Below are positions 37,725 to 46,876 of a stretch of DNA of 64,000 bases, one piece after another (the first letter of the stretch is position 1; every line of letters begins with the position of its first letter). This DNA comes from UBA4742 sp963734965 (GTDB taxonomy: Bacteria > Actinomycetota > Acidimicrobiia > Acidimicrobiales > Acidimicrobilacustridaceae). The notes under the pieces are model-generated. The model ran no database searches, was not told where the DNA came from, and worked only from the letters and a program-made list of their open reading frames with translations. The stretch lies in the NCBI GenBank assembly GCA_963734965.1, contig CAVTJK010000003.1:1240001-1304000 (forward strand), in the 5' to 3' direction. The position numbers and the translations under genes are program-made.

Positions 37725-39047
37725 GTGAGCTGGCTCGACGCCGTCAGGCTGGCCGTCAAGACCGTCCGGGGCCGTCCCGGCCGGGCGGTGCTCACGGTGA
37801 TGGGGGTCGCCCTGGCTGCGTCGCTCCTGACGGCTCTGCTCACCATCTCGACGACGGCCGAGACCCGGGTGCTCGACCAGCTGAGCACCGGCGGACCCCT
37901 CGCCGGCATCAAGGTGGTGGCGGCGGCCCCCGATCCGAGCGAGATCGATCAGGACGATGCCAAGCCGGGCAAGCCCAAGGTGCTCGACGACGCCGCACTG
38001 CGGAAGATCCGGACGCTCCCCGATGTCCGCGACGTCGTGCCCGTCGTCAGCAGCCGCATGTTCGTGCTGACATCGACCCGCACGGCCAAGGGCAAGCGGG
38101 TCAGCCCCTTCTTCGACGACGTCGTGGGCATCGACGTGACCAAGGCCGATCAGCTGCCCATCACCCTCGTCGCCGGGCGCCTCCCCGCGGCGGGCTCCCA
38201 GAGCGAGGTGGTGGTGACGCAGGGCTACCTCGAGCGGCTCGGCCTCACCCGCCTGCAGGCCACGCGGGTGGTCGGCACGCAGGCGATCCTGGCCTCGCCG
38301 CGGGTCATCGACGATGGCGGTCAGAGCCGCTTCCAGGGCCGGTGGGCCAAGATGACCATCGTCGGGGTGGTGGCGCAGGACGCCGGCACCGGCGAGCTCC
38401 TGACGACGACGACGGTGGTCGACCAGGCTCGGGCCTGGTCGCAAGGCGGCGACGATCACGGCGAGTTCCTCGCTCGGGACTCGGACGGGATCGTGTCGCC
38501 CTACGCCGGGGTGTTCGTGGTCGCCCGCGGACTGGACAACGTGGCCAAGGTCCGTCTCGAGATCACGTCCGTCGGGTACTCGACCAGCGCGCCCGAGAAC
38601 CTGATCGCGTCGGTGCGTCGCTACCTGCGCGTCGTGGAGATCGTGCTCTCGGCCGTGGGCCTCATCGCGCTGATGGTCGCCGCCCTCGGGATCAGCAACG
38701 CCATGTTGGCGGCGGTACGCGAGCGTCGGCGCGAGATCGGCGTGCTCAAGGCCATCGGCGCCCGCGACCGCGACATCTACCGGACCTTCCTGCTCGAAGC
38801 CGGCACCCTGGGTCTGATCGGCGGGGCGATCGGCACGTTCGCCGGATGGCTGATCGCCTTGGCCGTCGGTGAGGTCGTGAACGGCTACCTCGCCCAGCAG
38901 CGCTTGGCCGGCGTCCACCTGTCGCTACCGCTTTGGGTCATCCTCGGCGGTCTGATCGGATCGACGGCGCTGGCCCTGCTGGCCGGGACCCTGCCCGCCG
39001 CCCGAGCGGCGAGGATGCCGGCGCGCGAGGCGGTGGCCGGTGTCTGA
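37725..39047 (+). CDS. ABC transporter permease, FtsX/MacB type
   Basis: 440 residues with the MacB topology: one N-terminal helix (AVLTVMGVALAASLLTALL), a large extracytoplasmic domain (about 50-285) and three C-terminal helices, the FtsX-like domain containing SNAMLAAVRERRREIGVLKAIGA. Works with the ATPase upstream; such systems move lipoproteins or hydrophobic molecules, or relay force to periplasmic hydrolases. The lipoprotein gene downstream overlaps it by 8 nt, suggesting a functional unit. Confidence 0.9.
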   Translation: MSWLDAVRLAVKTVRGRPGRAVLTVMGVALAASLLTALLTISTTAETRVLDQLSTGGPLAGIKVVAAAPDPSEIDQDDAKPGKPKVLDDAALRKIRTLPDVRDVVPVVSSRMFVLTSTRTAKGKRVSPFFDDVVGIDVTKADQLPITLVAGRLPAAGSQSEVVVTQGYLERLGLTRLQATRVVGTQAILASPRVIDDGGQSRFQGRWAKMTIVGVVAQDAGTGELLTTTTVVDQARAWSQGGDDHGEFLARDSDGIVSPYAGVFVVARGLDNVAKVRLEITSVGYSTSAPENLIASVRRYLRVVEIVLSAVGLIALMVAALGISNAMLAAVRERRREIGVLKAIGARDRDIYRTFLLEAGTLGLIGGAIGTFAGWLIALAVGEVVNGYLAQQRLAGVHLSLPLWVILGGLIGSTALALLAGTLPAARAARMPAREAVAGV

Positions 39048-39682
39048 GCTTCGAACCGCACCCGGCGGCTCGGCGCGGGCCCTCGTCGTCACCCTGGCCC
39101 TCACCGTCCTCGCCCTCGCCGCGGTCGCGTGCTCGTCGTCGGCTCCCACCGTGGCCGAGCCCCCGTCGGGAGCCGGCCCGAAGCCCGCGACCCTGGTCAC
39201 GATGGGTGGGATCCAGACCTCGAACCTCGACTTCCAGACCGACCGGCGAGACACGCTGGACCCAACTCGTGTTCACCCGCGCCCTGCCGGCCGCCGCCGT
39301 GCTCGTCAACCTGGCCGGTGACAACGACGTGACCGCGTCCAGCGCGCTCGGCACGCAGCTGCCCCAGCTGGAGGGGTTGCACCCGACGGTGGTCACCATC
39401 TGGGTCGAGTCGGCCGACGTCCGCGAGTCCACGCCTCCGGGCGACTACCAGTCGGAGCTGGCGCAGCTGGTGGCCGGCGCGCGCCGGGCGGGGGCTCGCA
39501 AGGTGCTGCTCCTGACCCCATCGTCGGACCAGCAGGATCTCGCCGGCGGTTTGGCCGACACGGTCGAAGCGGCGGCGCGAGAGACCGGCGCGACGTTCGT
39601 CAACCTCGGCGACACCAGCGATCGCTACTCGGACGCGGGTCAACGCCGCATCGCCGACGACGTCATCGCGGCCTTGCGCTGA
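39040..39682 (+). pseudogene. Lipoprotein with SGNH/GDSL-hydrolase-like domain, frame broken once
   Basis: The start (MSELRTAPGGSARALVVTLA) has a lipoprotein signal ending in VLALAAVACSSS. Near 39255 the coherent sequence moves to the next frame (TRWTQLVFTRALPAAAVLVN) and continues to 39682. The second part resembles an SGNH fold: VLVNLAGDNDVT (block with Asn), VVTIWVESADV, and YSDAGQRRIADDVIAAL near the end where catalytic Asp-His would be, but the His is replaced by Q/R. Joined length about 213 residues. Possibly an envelope-associated partner of the ABC system. Confidence 0.6.
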
Positions 39683-39730
39683 CGATCCGCGTCGGCCGCC
39701 GTCGTACCCGGCGTTCCCGATCCACACAGG

Positions 39731-39736
39731 TAACCT
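39731..39736 (+). promoter_or_regulatory. -10 hexamer of proA, leaderless type
   Basis: TAACCT lies 7 nt before the GTG start of proA without a Shine-Dalgarno. Confidence 0.45.
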
Positions 39737-39743
39737 GGCGCCC

Positions 39744-41012
39744 GTGACCGCGGCCGATCAAACCGACTCCCACGTGCCCGTCGCCGAGCTGGGTCGGCGG
39801 GCCAAGCGGGCGTCACGGATGCTGGCCACCGCGCCGACCGGACAGAAGAACAGCGTGCTGAGCCTGGCCGCCGATCTGCTGGTCGATCGCGCCGACCACG
39901 TGCTCTCGGCCAACGAGGCTGATGTCGAGCAGGCCCGGCGGGATGACGCCAGTCCGACGTCGCTCGACCGGCTGACCCTCACCGCCGCCAAGCTCGAGGC
40001 GATGGCCGCCGGGCTGCGACAGGTCGTCGACCTGGCCGACCCCGTGGGGGAGGTGCTCGATGGGTGGACTCGACCCAACGGGCTGCGCATCCGCCGGGTG
40101 CGGGTCCCGCTCGGCGTGGTCGCCATCATCTACGAGAACCGCCCCAACGTCACCAGCGATGCCGCCGGGCTGTGCCTCAAGGCCGGCAACGCCGCCTTCC
40201 TCCGCGGCTCGTCGAGCGCGCTGCGCTCGAACATCGTGATCGCCGACATCCTCCGCGAAGCGGCGATCAAGCACAGCGTGCCCGCCGATGCGGTGCAGCT
40301 GATGACCGACACGTCGCATGCGGCCGCGGTCGAGTTCATGCGCCTGCGCGGCTCGATCGACTGCCTGATCCCGCGGGGTGGGCCGTCGCTGATCCGCTCG
40401 ATCCTCGACAACGCGACGGTGCCCTATGTGATCGACGGCGACGGCAACTGCCACGTCTACGTCGACGAGTCGGCCGACCTCGACATGGCGCTCGCCATCG
40501 TGGTCAACGCCAAGACGCAGCGTCCGGGCGTGTGCAACGCCGCCGAATCCCTCGTGGTCCACGAGCGGGTCGCGGCCGAGTTCTTGCCGGTAGTGGCCCA
40601 CGCCCTCGACGGGGTCGAGCTGGTGGGCGACGACGCCACCCGCGCGCTGGTCCCGTCCGCCGGTCTGGCTGACGACGACGCCTACGCCACCGAGTTCCTC
40701 GATCTGAAGCTGTCGGTGAGGGTCGTCGACTCACTCGATGAGGCCATCGACCACATCAACCGGTTCGGTTCGGGCCACAGCGAGGCCATCGTGACCGCCT
40801 CGCTGGACGCAGCCCGCCGCTTCACCGACGAGGTCGACGCCGCCGCCGTCCTGGTCAACGCGTCGACTCGATTCGTGGACGGCGAGGAGTTCGGCTTCGG
40901 GGCCGAGATCGGCATCTCGACCCAGAAGCTCCACGCACGCGGCCCGATGGGGCTGCGCGAGCTCACCACCGCCAAGTACATCGTCGAAGGCTCGGGCCAG
41001 ACCCGGACCTGA
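39744..41012 (+). CDS. proA: Glutamate-5-semialdehyde dehydrogenase (gamma-glutamyl phosphate reductase)
   Basis: 422 residues, aldehyde-dehydrogenase fold: IYENRPNVTSDAAGLCLKAG cofactor segment, LIPRGGPSLI, and the catalytic Cys in QRPGVCNAAESLVVHE near residue 263; ends EFGFGAEIGISTQKLHARGP. Second step of proline synthesis. GTG start of the leaderless kind. Convergent with the glycosyltransferase remnant, 1 nt apart. Confidence 0.95.
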   Translation: MTAADQTDSHVPVAELGRRAKRASRMLATAPTGQKNSVLSLAADLLVDRADHVLSANEADVEQARRDDASPTSLDRLTLTAAKLEAMAAGLRQVVDLADPVGEVLDGWTRPNGLRIRRVRVPLGVVAIIYENRPNVTSDAAGLCLKAGNAAFLRGSSSALRSNIVIADILREAAIKHSVPADAVQLMTDTSHAAAVEFMRLRGSIDCLIPRGGPSLIRSILDNATVPYVIDGDGNCHVYVDESADLDMALAIVVNAKTQRPGVCNAAESLVVHERVAAEFLPVVAHALDGVELVGDDATRALVPSAGLADDDAYATEFLDLKLSVRVVDSLDEAIDHINRFGSGHSEAIVTASLDAARRFTDEVDAAAVLVNASTRFVDGEEFGFGAEIGISTQKLHARGPMGLRELTTAKYIVEGSGQTRT

Positions 41013-41013
41013 T

Positions 41014-41857
41014 TCAGATCCGCAGAAGCGGTTGTTCGGGCTCGACCGCCTCCCGCGGCCGGCCGGGTCGGCGGCGCTCGACGAAGGCGGCCGCACCCGT
41101 TGCGGCGAGGATCGTCAGTGGGACGTCTGCTGGAAGTCGGCTTCGAAGGTCGTCTCGCCCAGCGGGTCCCAGAACCCCCAGGTGCGCCCTTCTCGCGGAA
41201 CACGACGAGGGGTAGGCGACTCAGATGGGCATCGGCGTAGCGCCACGCCTCGGCGCGCAGCGGCGGGTCGGCGGTCGACTCGTCCTGTGGATCAGGCAAG
41301 CCGATCGATCCGGCCAGCAGCACGACCCGCCACACCGACGGGTGCTCGTGGAAGCGGTACGCCAGGAGGATGCTGATGGTGACGACCGGTAGCACCAGCG
41401 TTTCGGACAGCAGGGCCCGCTCCCACAACCAGAAGGCGGGCCAAACGGCGGCGATGGTGGCCGCGAAGAGGCCGGCCCGGTCTCCGGCAATCCGCCGGCC
41501 GGTGACACCGACGAGAGTGACCGTGATCGTGCCGATGACCGCGGCGACCAGCTGTTGTTCGAGCAGGGTGTGCAGACCCAGGGCGGCGGCACCGGTGAGC
41601 AGCAACGACCAGGCGGGAGGATGCAGCGCCGATACGCCGCCGTTGGCCGGGCTCAGGAACCAGTGCCCCTGGGCGTTGGCGTTGGCCTGCAGGAAGTACC
41701 CGAACCCGTCGCCGGTCAGGAACCAGTGCTGTACGGCGAGGGCATAGACCACGCGAAGGACCAGGCCCGCGCCGGTGATCAGGCCCAGCCATCGCCAGAA
41801 CGCCGCGATCGGCGCCGGTAGCGGCGCGATCGGGTCGCGGTGGCGCTGTCGAAGCAT
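41014..41857 (-). pseudogene. Glycosyltransferase family 39-like membrane protein remnant (internal deletion plus frame breaks)
   Basis: The first 190 residues encode a GT39/ArnT-like N-terminus: basic n-region, helix WLGLITGAGLVLRVVYALAV, then GDGFGYFLQANANAQGHWFL and four helices up to VVLLAGSIGL. There the sequence jumps directly to PDPQDESTADPPLRAEAWRY, which in intact relatives lies near the C-terminal end, so some 200-300 codons appear missing. A frame break near 41185 and another near 41118 precede the tail (ILAATGAAAFVERRRPGRP) ending at 41014. Either a deleted pseudogene or a collapsed assembly. Intact enzymes transfer sugars from polyprenyl-phosphate carriers. Confidence 0.6.
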
Positions 41858-41928
41858 GCGAACGTGTCACCTCCGGAGCCGGCCCGGGAATTGGGCAGTC
41901 TTCCATGGATCCCCGACCGGGATCCTTC

Positions 41929-41959
41929 TTGACCGAGCGGTCAAGGCGCCCGGTAGGCT
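41929..41959 (+). promoter_or_regulatory. Promoter of the moxR-VWA pair with palindromic -35 region
   Basis: TTGACC (41929-41934), 19-bp spacer, TAGGCT (41954-41959), 6 nt to the ATG. CTTGACC and GGTCAAG are a perfect 7-bp inverted repeat around GAGC, covering the -35, so a repressor site is possible. Confidence 0.55.
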
Positions 41960-41965
41960 GCAGCG

Positions 41966-42871
41966 ATGGATTACCGCTTCGAGACCGTTGACGATGTCCG
42001 CTCCCGGCTCAGGTCGGTCGACTACCTCTCCGACGAGGGCATCGCCGGGGTCGTCTACCTGGCCGATCGGCTGGGCAAGCCCATCCTCGTCGAGGGTCCG
42101 GCCGGCACGGGCAAGACCCAGCTGGCCAAGTCGGTGGCCGAGGCGACCGGTGCGCGGCTGATCCGCCTGCAGTGCTACGAGGGTCTCGACGAGTCCAAGG
42201 CCCTCTACGAGTGGAACTACAAGAAGCAGTTGCTGCGCATCCAGGCCGAGCGCAACAGCGACGCCAGCTGGGACGACATCGAGACCGACATCTTCTCGGA
42301 CCAGTTCCTGTTGACCCGACCGCTGCTCGAGGCCATCCGCGCCGACGATCCGGTCGTGTTGCTCATCGACGAGGTCGACCGCGTCGAGGTCGAGACCGAG
42401 GCGTTGCTGCTCGAGATCCTCTCCGACTACCAGGTGTCGATCCCCGAGCTCGGGACGGTCGCCGCCAAACAGATCCCACTCGTGTTCCTGACCTCGAACA
42501 ACACCCGCGAGCTGTCCGAGGCACTGAAGCGTCGCTGCCTGTTCCTGCACATCGACTACCCGGACATGGACCGCGAAAAGGAGATCGTGCTCACGAAGGT
42601 CCCCGACATCACCGACAGCCTGGCCGATCAGGTAGCGCGCATCGTGCGCTCGATCCGCCAGCTCGAGCTCAAGAAGGCGCCGTCGGTGTCGGAGACCCTC
42701 GACTGGGCGCGCACCCTCGTGCTCCTGGGCATCGAATCAGTGACCGAGGCCGAGGCCGCCGACACGATCAACATCCTGCTCAAGTACCAGAGCGACATCG
42801 CCAAGACGGTCAAGGAGCTGACCGACGACAAGAACGGCCAGCGCCGCGCCCTGGGCAAGGTCGCTCCCTGA
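41966..42871 (+). CDS. MoxR-family AAA+ ATPase
   Basis: 301 residues: Walker A EGPAGTGKTQLAKS near 43, Walker B VVLLIDEVDRVE near 129, sensor 1 PLVFLTSNNTRELSEALKRR. The LQCYEGLDESKALYEWNYKKQLL segment is typical of the CoxD-like MoxR branch, which acts with a VWA protein to insert metal cofactors or remodel client enzymes. The next gene encodes such a partner, 36 nt downstream. No CO-dehydrogenase genes are in the window, so the client is unknown. Confidence 0.9.
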   Translation: MDYRFETVDDVRSRLRSVDYLSDEGIAGVVYLADRLGKPILVEGPAGTGKTQLAKSVAEATGARLIRLQCYEGLDESKALYEWNYKKQLLRIQAERNSDASWDDIETDIFSDQFLLTRPLLEAIRADDPVVLLIDEVDRVEVETEALLLEILSDYQVSIPELGTVAAKQIPLVFLTSNNTRELSEALKRRCLFLHIDYPDMDREKEIVLTKVPDITDSLADQVARIVRSIRQLELKKAPSVSETLDWARTLVLLGIESVTEAEAADTINILLKYQSDIAKTVKELTDDKNGQRRALGKVAP

Positions 42872-42907
42872 CATGGCTCTTCGGCCACCTCGATTCGAGT
42901 CCTGCCC

Positions 42908-44383
42908 GTGACGGACACGGAGCCGCAGATCTCGGGGGCGCCGATGCTCGAGCTGCTCGCCGGCTTCATCCGCGAGCTGCGCGAGGCGGGCCTCCCGGTG
43001 AGCCTGACCGAGAACCTCGACGCCATGGCCGCGGTCAAGCACATCCCCATCGACGACCGTGAAGCGTTCAAGTACGCGCTGGCGGCCACGCTGGTCAAGA
43101 ACAACACGCACTGGCGGGCGTTCGAGACCGTGTTCGAGGTGTACTTCTCGCTTCGCGGTCGTGAGTACAACCTGACCGACGACCTCGACGAGCTGCTGGC
43201 CGCGGCCGAGGACGAGGAGGGCCAGGCTCCTGAAGGCGCCGACGGCGTGCGGGGATCGGGAGGGGCCGGCGACTCGCTCACCCCCGAAGAGCTGGCCGAG
43301 ATGCTCTATCGGGCGCTGCTCGAGGGCGACGACGCCCTGATGCGGGCTCTGGCTCGCCAGGCGGTCAAGCGCTACGCCGGCATGGAGCCGGGCCGGCCCG
43401 TCGGCGGCACGTACTACCTGTACCGCACGCTGCGGAACCTCGATCTCGACGCCGTGCTCGACAAGTTGATGCAACAGGCCAAGCGCGATGCGCCCGAGCC
43501 GCTGACGCCCCTCGAGGAACGGCTCGAGCACGACGAGTACGAGTCGCGCATCGAGCGCCTGAAGAAGGAGGTCGAGGCCGAGATCCGCCGGCGTCTCGTC
43601 GCCGATCGGGGTGTCGAGGCCATGGCCAAGACGCTGCGCAAACCGTTGCCCGAGGACGTCGACTTCATGCACGCCAGCCGCGAGGAGATGGCGTCGCTGC
43701 GCAAGGCGATCTATCCGCTGACCCGCAAGCTGGCCGTGCGCCTGGCCCGCAAGCGCCGCCACGGCCGCAAGGGCCCGCTGGACTTCCGCAGCACCGTTCG
43801 ACATTCGCTGAGCTACGGCGGCGTGCCCGCCGAGCCCAAGTTCCGCTACCCGAGGCCGTCCAAGCCCGAGATCTTCGTGGTGGCCGACATCTCCGGGTCG
43901 GTCGCGGCCTTCGCCCGCTTCACCCTGCACCTCGTGTACGCCATCTCGAACCAGTTCTCGAAGGTCCGCGCCTTCGTGTTCATCGACGGCCTCGACGAGG
44001 TGACCCGGTTCTTCGAAGGCGTCGACGACATCGGCGATGCCGTGCATCGCGTCAACACCGAAGCTGACGTCGTCTGGGTCGACGGCCACTCCGACTACGG
44101 GCACGCCTTCGAGGTGTTCTGGCAGCGCTACGGCCGGGAGATCGGGCCCAAGACGACGGTCATGATCCTCGGTGACGCCCGCAACAACTACCACGCCAGC
44201 CAGGCGTGGGTGGTCAAGGAGATGCAGAAGAAGGCACGCCACGTCTTCTGGCTCAACCCCGAGCCGCGCAGCTACTGGGACACGGGCGACTCGATCGTCG
44301 GCGAGTACGGCGTCCACTGCGACGGCACCTTCGAGTGTCGCAACCTGCGCCAGCTCGAGAAGTTCGTCGACTACCTGGCCTGA
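42908..44383 (+). CDS. CoxE-like VWA-domain protein
   Basis: 491 residues; N-terminal helical region with an acidic linker (LAAAEDEEGQAPEGADG), then a basic segment KLAVRLARKRRHGRKGPLDF and a C-terminal von Willebrand A domain with the MIDAS motif DISGSVA near residue 327 and the matching TVMILGDARNNY. The pattern is that of CoxE, partner of the MoxR ATPase encoded upstream. GTG start. Ends with a short stem (GGCGG/CCGCC near 44394-44408) before the convergent gene. Confidence 0.88.
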   Translation: MTDTEPQISGAPMLELLAGFIRELREAGLPVSLTENLDAMAAVKHIPIDDREAFKYALAATLVKNNTHWRAFETVFEVYFSLRGREYNLTDDLDELLAAAEDEEGQAPEGADGVRGSGGAGDSLTPEELAEMLYRALLEGDDALMRALARQAVKRYAGMEPGRPVGGTYYLYRTLRNLDLDAVLDKLMQQAKRDAPEPLTPLEERLEHDEYESRIERLKKEVEAEIRRRLVADRGVEAMAKTLRKPLPEDVDFMHASREEMASLRKAIYPLTRKLAVRLARKRRHGRKGPLDFRSTVRHSLSYGGVPAEPKFRYPRPSKPEIFVVADISGSVAAFARFTLHLVYAISNQFSKVRAFVFIDGLDEVTRFFEGVDDIGDAVHRVNTEADVVWVDGHSDYGHAFEVFWQRYGREIGPKTTVMILGDARNNYHASQAWVVKEMQKKARHVFWLNPEPRSYWDTGDSIVGEYGVHCDGTFECRNLRQLEKFVDYLA

Positions 44384-44423
44384 GCGGTCGCGCCGGCGGT
44401 TCGTCCGCCTCAGTCCGCGCCGC

Positions 44424-45080
44424 TCACTGCACGTGGTGGGACCAGCCGCGCCCGTCCCACCAGCGCGACTGGTGGGCGGCGGTGGGGTCGGGGTACCAGC
44501 CGGCGACGGGCAGGTTGGCCACCGCCCGGGCCGCCTCGTCCGACAGCACCCGGGCCAGGGCCGGGGCCAGGACCGAATCGGCCAGCCAGGCCCAGTTCGA
44601 GCCCACGTCGATGGCGTTCACGAACGTGAACCGGAACTGCCGACCGTCGACGGTGGCGACCGTGACGCCGCCGCGACCCCACATCGAGCCCGACATCACC
44701 CGCACCGAGTCGACCGGAAGGTCGAGCCCGAGTGGCCACAGGTGCACCATCCCGGCGCCCACGGTCAGCACCGCCTTGGGCCGCGACCAGATCGGCTGGA
44801 TCGTGCCCGAGATCACGGCCACCTTGATGCTCAGACCCCACGGGGGGAGCGGGCCCGTCAGCGCGGCGAGGCCGCGGCGGCGCAGGACGAGGGCGCGGCT
44901 GGCGCCGACCGCGTTGATCCCGGCGACGGCGACGACCGCGCTGAGGAACGCGGGGCCACCGAGGCCGACGAGGACCACGATGAGGATGATCGCGGCACCG
45001 CCCCCGAGCCACCAACCCAGGGCCCGTCCCCGTTGGCACAGGTCGATCACCGGTGGTCCAGCGGCGGCCGGCTGGGACAT
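44424..45080 (-). CDS. Membrane protein with C-terminal DUF2510-type domain
   Basis: 218 residues. Two adjacent N-terminal helices (ALGWWLGGGAAIILIVVLVG and FLSAVVAVAGINAVGA), a soluble beta-rich part resembling a PH-like fold, and a C-terminal AGWYPDPTAAHQSRWWDGRGW, the DUF2510 signature common in actinobacterial envelope proteins. Function unknown. The ATG overlaps the stop of the GerMN gene by 1 nt, so the two are coupled. Confidence 0.8.
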   Translation of the reverse strand: MSQPAAAGPPVIDLCQRGRALGWWLGGGAAIILIVVLVGLGGPAFLSAVVAVAGINAVGASRALVLRRRGLAALTGPLPPWGLSIKVAVISGTIQPIWSRPKAVLTVGAGMVHLWPLGLDLPVDSVRVMSGSMWGRGGVTVATVDGRQFRFTFVNAIDVGSNWAWLADSVLAPALARVLSDEAARAVANLPVAGWYPDPTAAHQSRWWDGRGWSHHVQ

Positions 45081-45934
45081 CACGAGAAGACCACGGCGAC
45101 GGTGGCGAGCGGAGTGTTGGCCGTGGCCCGACTGGGGCCGACCACGACGGTGGCCGGCCCGGAGAGCGGCGCGGCGAGCGTGACCACCTGGTTGAACTCG
45201 ACCGAACCTGGTGCCATCGTCGATGGGTCGACGCCCAGGAGGGTCGTCGTGGTCGACGTGGTGGTGGGGGCGGGCGTCGCTGACGTCGTCACCCGATGGC
45301 CCTTGGCATCGAGCACCGCGCAGGTCATGGGCCCCGTGAGCTGGGTCAGCCCTTGGCAGGTGAACGTGGTGGTCAACCGCTCGGCGGGGGCGGGGCTCAG
45401 CGGCAGGATCTGCGGGGTCATGTCGGCCAGATCGGCGCGGCTCTGAGGTCCGACGCCGGTCGCCCCGTTGGGCTGGCCTTCGATCAGGAACTGGACCGCT
45501 CTGACCCCAGGGAACTGCGTGAGCGTGTACACGACCTGGCCGACCTGAGGCCGGGTGTTGGCCGTCTCGAACTTGCGGCCCAGGTCGACGAGCACGACGT
45601 CGCCTTGCTGGGCGATGTTGTCGATCACCACCGTCTTGGCCACGGCGTTGGTGAGACCGGCGGCGACATCGACTCCGTCAGGGCCGGCGATGAGCGTGCG
45701 CAACGCCTCGCCGTACGGGTCGGCCGTCGGCGCCGGGCGCCGATGCCCCGGGCTGACCAGCCCGTTGTGCAGGAAGAAGGGAGTGAACCCCGCGGTCTGG
45801 GCCGGAGGTTTGACCGTAGTGGTCGTCCCGTGGTCCGTGGACCGGCTCGCGTTCGAGCTGCTGCAGGCCACCACGATCGTCGCCACTGCGACGAGCAGGG
45901 CCCACGTCGGACACCTCTTGACCGCGGCTGCCAC
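45080..45934 (-). CDS. Lipoprotein with GerMN domain
   Basis: 284 residues from GTG 45934, 5 nt after the PaaX stop. Lipoprotein signal: KRCPTWALLVAVATIVVACSSS with the Cys near residue 24. GerMN domain about 50-165 (DPYGEALRTLIAGPDGVDV, VVLVDLGRKFETANTRPQVG, VYTLTQFPGVRAVQFLIEGQ). A Thr-rich linker (TTTSTTTTLLG) and a small C-terminal domain follow. GerMN proteins bind peptidoglycan or partner hydrolases in sporulators and non-sporulators; here probably envelope maintenance. The frame is open far upstream only as a shadow of paaX. Confidence 0.85.
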   Translation of the reverse strand: MAAAVKRCPTWALLVAVATIVVACSSSNASRSTDHGTTTTVKPPAQTAGFTPFFLHNGLVSPGHRRPAPTADPYGEALRTLIAGPDGVDVAAGLTNAVAKTVVIDNIAQQGDVVLVDLGRKFETANTRPQVGQVVYTLTQFPGVRAVQFLIEGQPNGATGVGPQSRADLADMTPQILPLSPAPAERLTTTFTCQGLTQLTGPMTCAVLDAKGHRVTTSATPAPTTTSTTTTLLGVDPSTMAPGSVEFNQVVTLAAPLSGPATVVVGPSRATANTPLATVAVVFS

Positions 45935-45939
45935 TGACG

Positions 45940-46842
45940 TCAACCGATGGCGTCGACGATGTCGTCGTAGGGAGCGAACAACGCCGGTCGGTTGTGCTGC
46001 TCGCGCACCAGGATGCCGAGCCGGCGACTCCTCGCCAGCAGCTCGCGTGCCCGCCGCCCGGGCCATGGCCGGGGGAGCAGCTCGGGCGGCAACAGAGGAT
46101 CGGCGCCGAAGCACTCCTGGAACTTGATGCCGATGATGAGAGCGCCGGGCAGGAAGTCGGCTTCGGCCAGTCGTTCCTTGTTCCGTCGCATCCGTTCGAG
46201 CTGCTCGGGCACCCCGTCGTAGACGTCGATGAAGTTCTGGTAGCGGGTTGCCACCTCCTCGATCGGCCAGAGGCGCCTGGCGATCTCTCGGGGGTCGCGG
46301 CTGCCGCCCAGCTCGAGCTCGCTCGTCGAGGCCACCATGAGGTGCTCGGTCACGTCCAGGCGGGCGGCCTCGGCGAGGACGTCGGCATCCCAGAGATGCG
46401 GTGAGACGTACAGCCCGTTCTGGATCGGCGCGCCGCCGAGCTCGAGCAGGTGATCCCGGAAGGCGTCGCGGGCGGCCCGCTTGGCTTCGGGGATGGCGAA
46501 GGCGACCAGGCGCCAGATCCGGTCCCAGCCGCGACCCGCGGCGTCCTGGGCGTAGGCCAGCCGGGTGCGGTCGGCCGACGCCCCCAGGGCGCGCATGCCG
46601 GCGGGCGTGGCCCGGAACACCGCGTCGCGGCCATCGCCTTCGCGGGTGAACAGCCCCTCGGCGCGCAGGCGCCGCAGGCACGAGCGAACCTGATCGCCGG
46701 TGAGGCCGCAGGCCTCGGCCACGGGGTAGAGCTCGTCGGCCACGATGGTCCCATCGCGATGGGCCATCCCGAGCACCAGGACCCGCGTCGGGATCTCCAC
46801 GTCGCTGGTCGCGCTCGGGACGGTCGTTTCACTCACGACCAC
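45940..46842 (-). CDS. PaaX-family transcriptional regulator
   Basis: 300 residues: N-terminal winged helix (IPTRVLVLGMAHRDGTIVAD, LTGDQVRSCLRRLRAEGLF) and the PaaX-type C-terminal ligand part (GWDRIWRLVAFAIPEAKRAARDAFRDHLLELGGAPIQNGLYVSPH). PaaX represses phenylacetate genes through phenylacetyl-CoA; many actinobacterial paralogues control other acyl-CoA pathways. No paa genes are nearby; the lipoprotein and DUF2510 genes directly follow, an unusual operon. GTG start. Confidence 0.88.
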   Translation of the reverse strand: MVVSETTVPSATSDVEIPTRVLVLGMAHRDGTIVADELYPVAEACGLTGDQVRSCLRRLRAEGLFTREGDGRDAVFRATPAGMRALGASADRTRLAYAQDAAGRGWDRIWRLVAFAIPEAKRAARDAFRDHLLELGGAPIQNGLYVSPHLWDADVLAEAARLDVTEHLMVASTSELELGGSRDPREIARRLWPIEEVATRYQNFIDVYDGVPEQLERMRRNKERLAEADFLPGALIIGIKFQECFGADPLLPPELLPRPWPGRRARELLARSRRLGILVREQHNRPALFAPYDDIVDAIG

Positions 46843-46876
46843 GACTCAACACGACCAGTCCCGACCCGTCAACCTG

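Noticed and set aside
45935..46681. N-terminal 249-residue extension of the GerMN protein
   Set aside because: It is an out-of-frame reading of paaX; the lipoprotein signal begins at GTG 45934.
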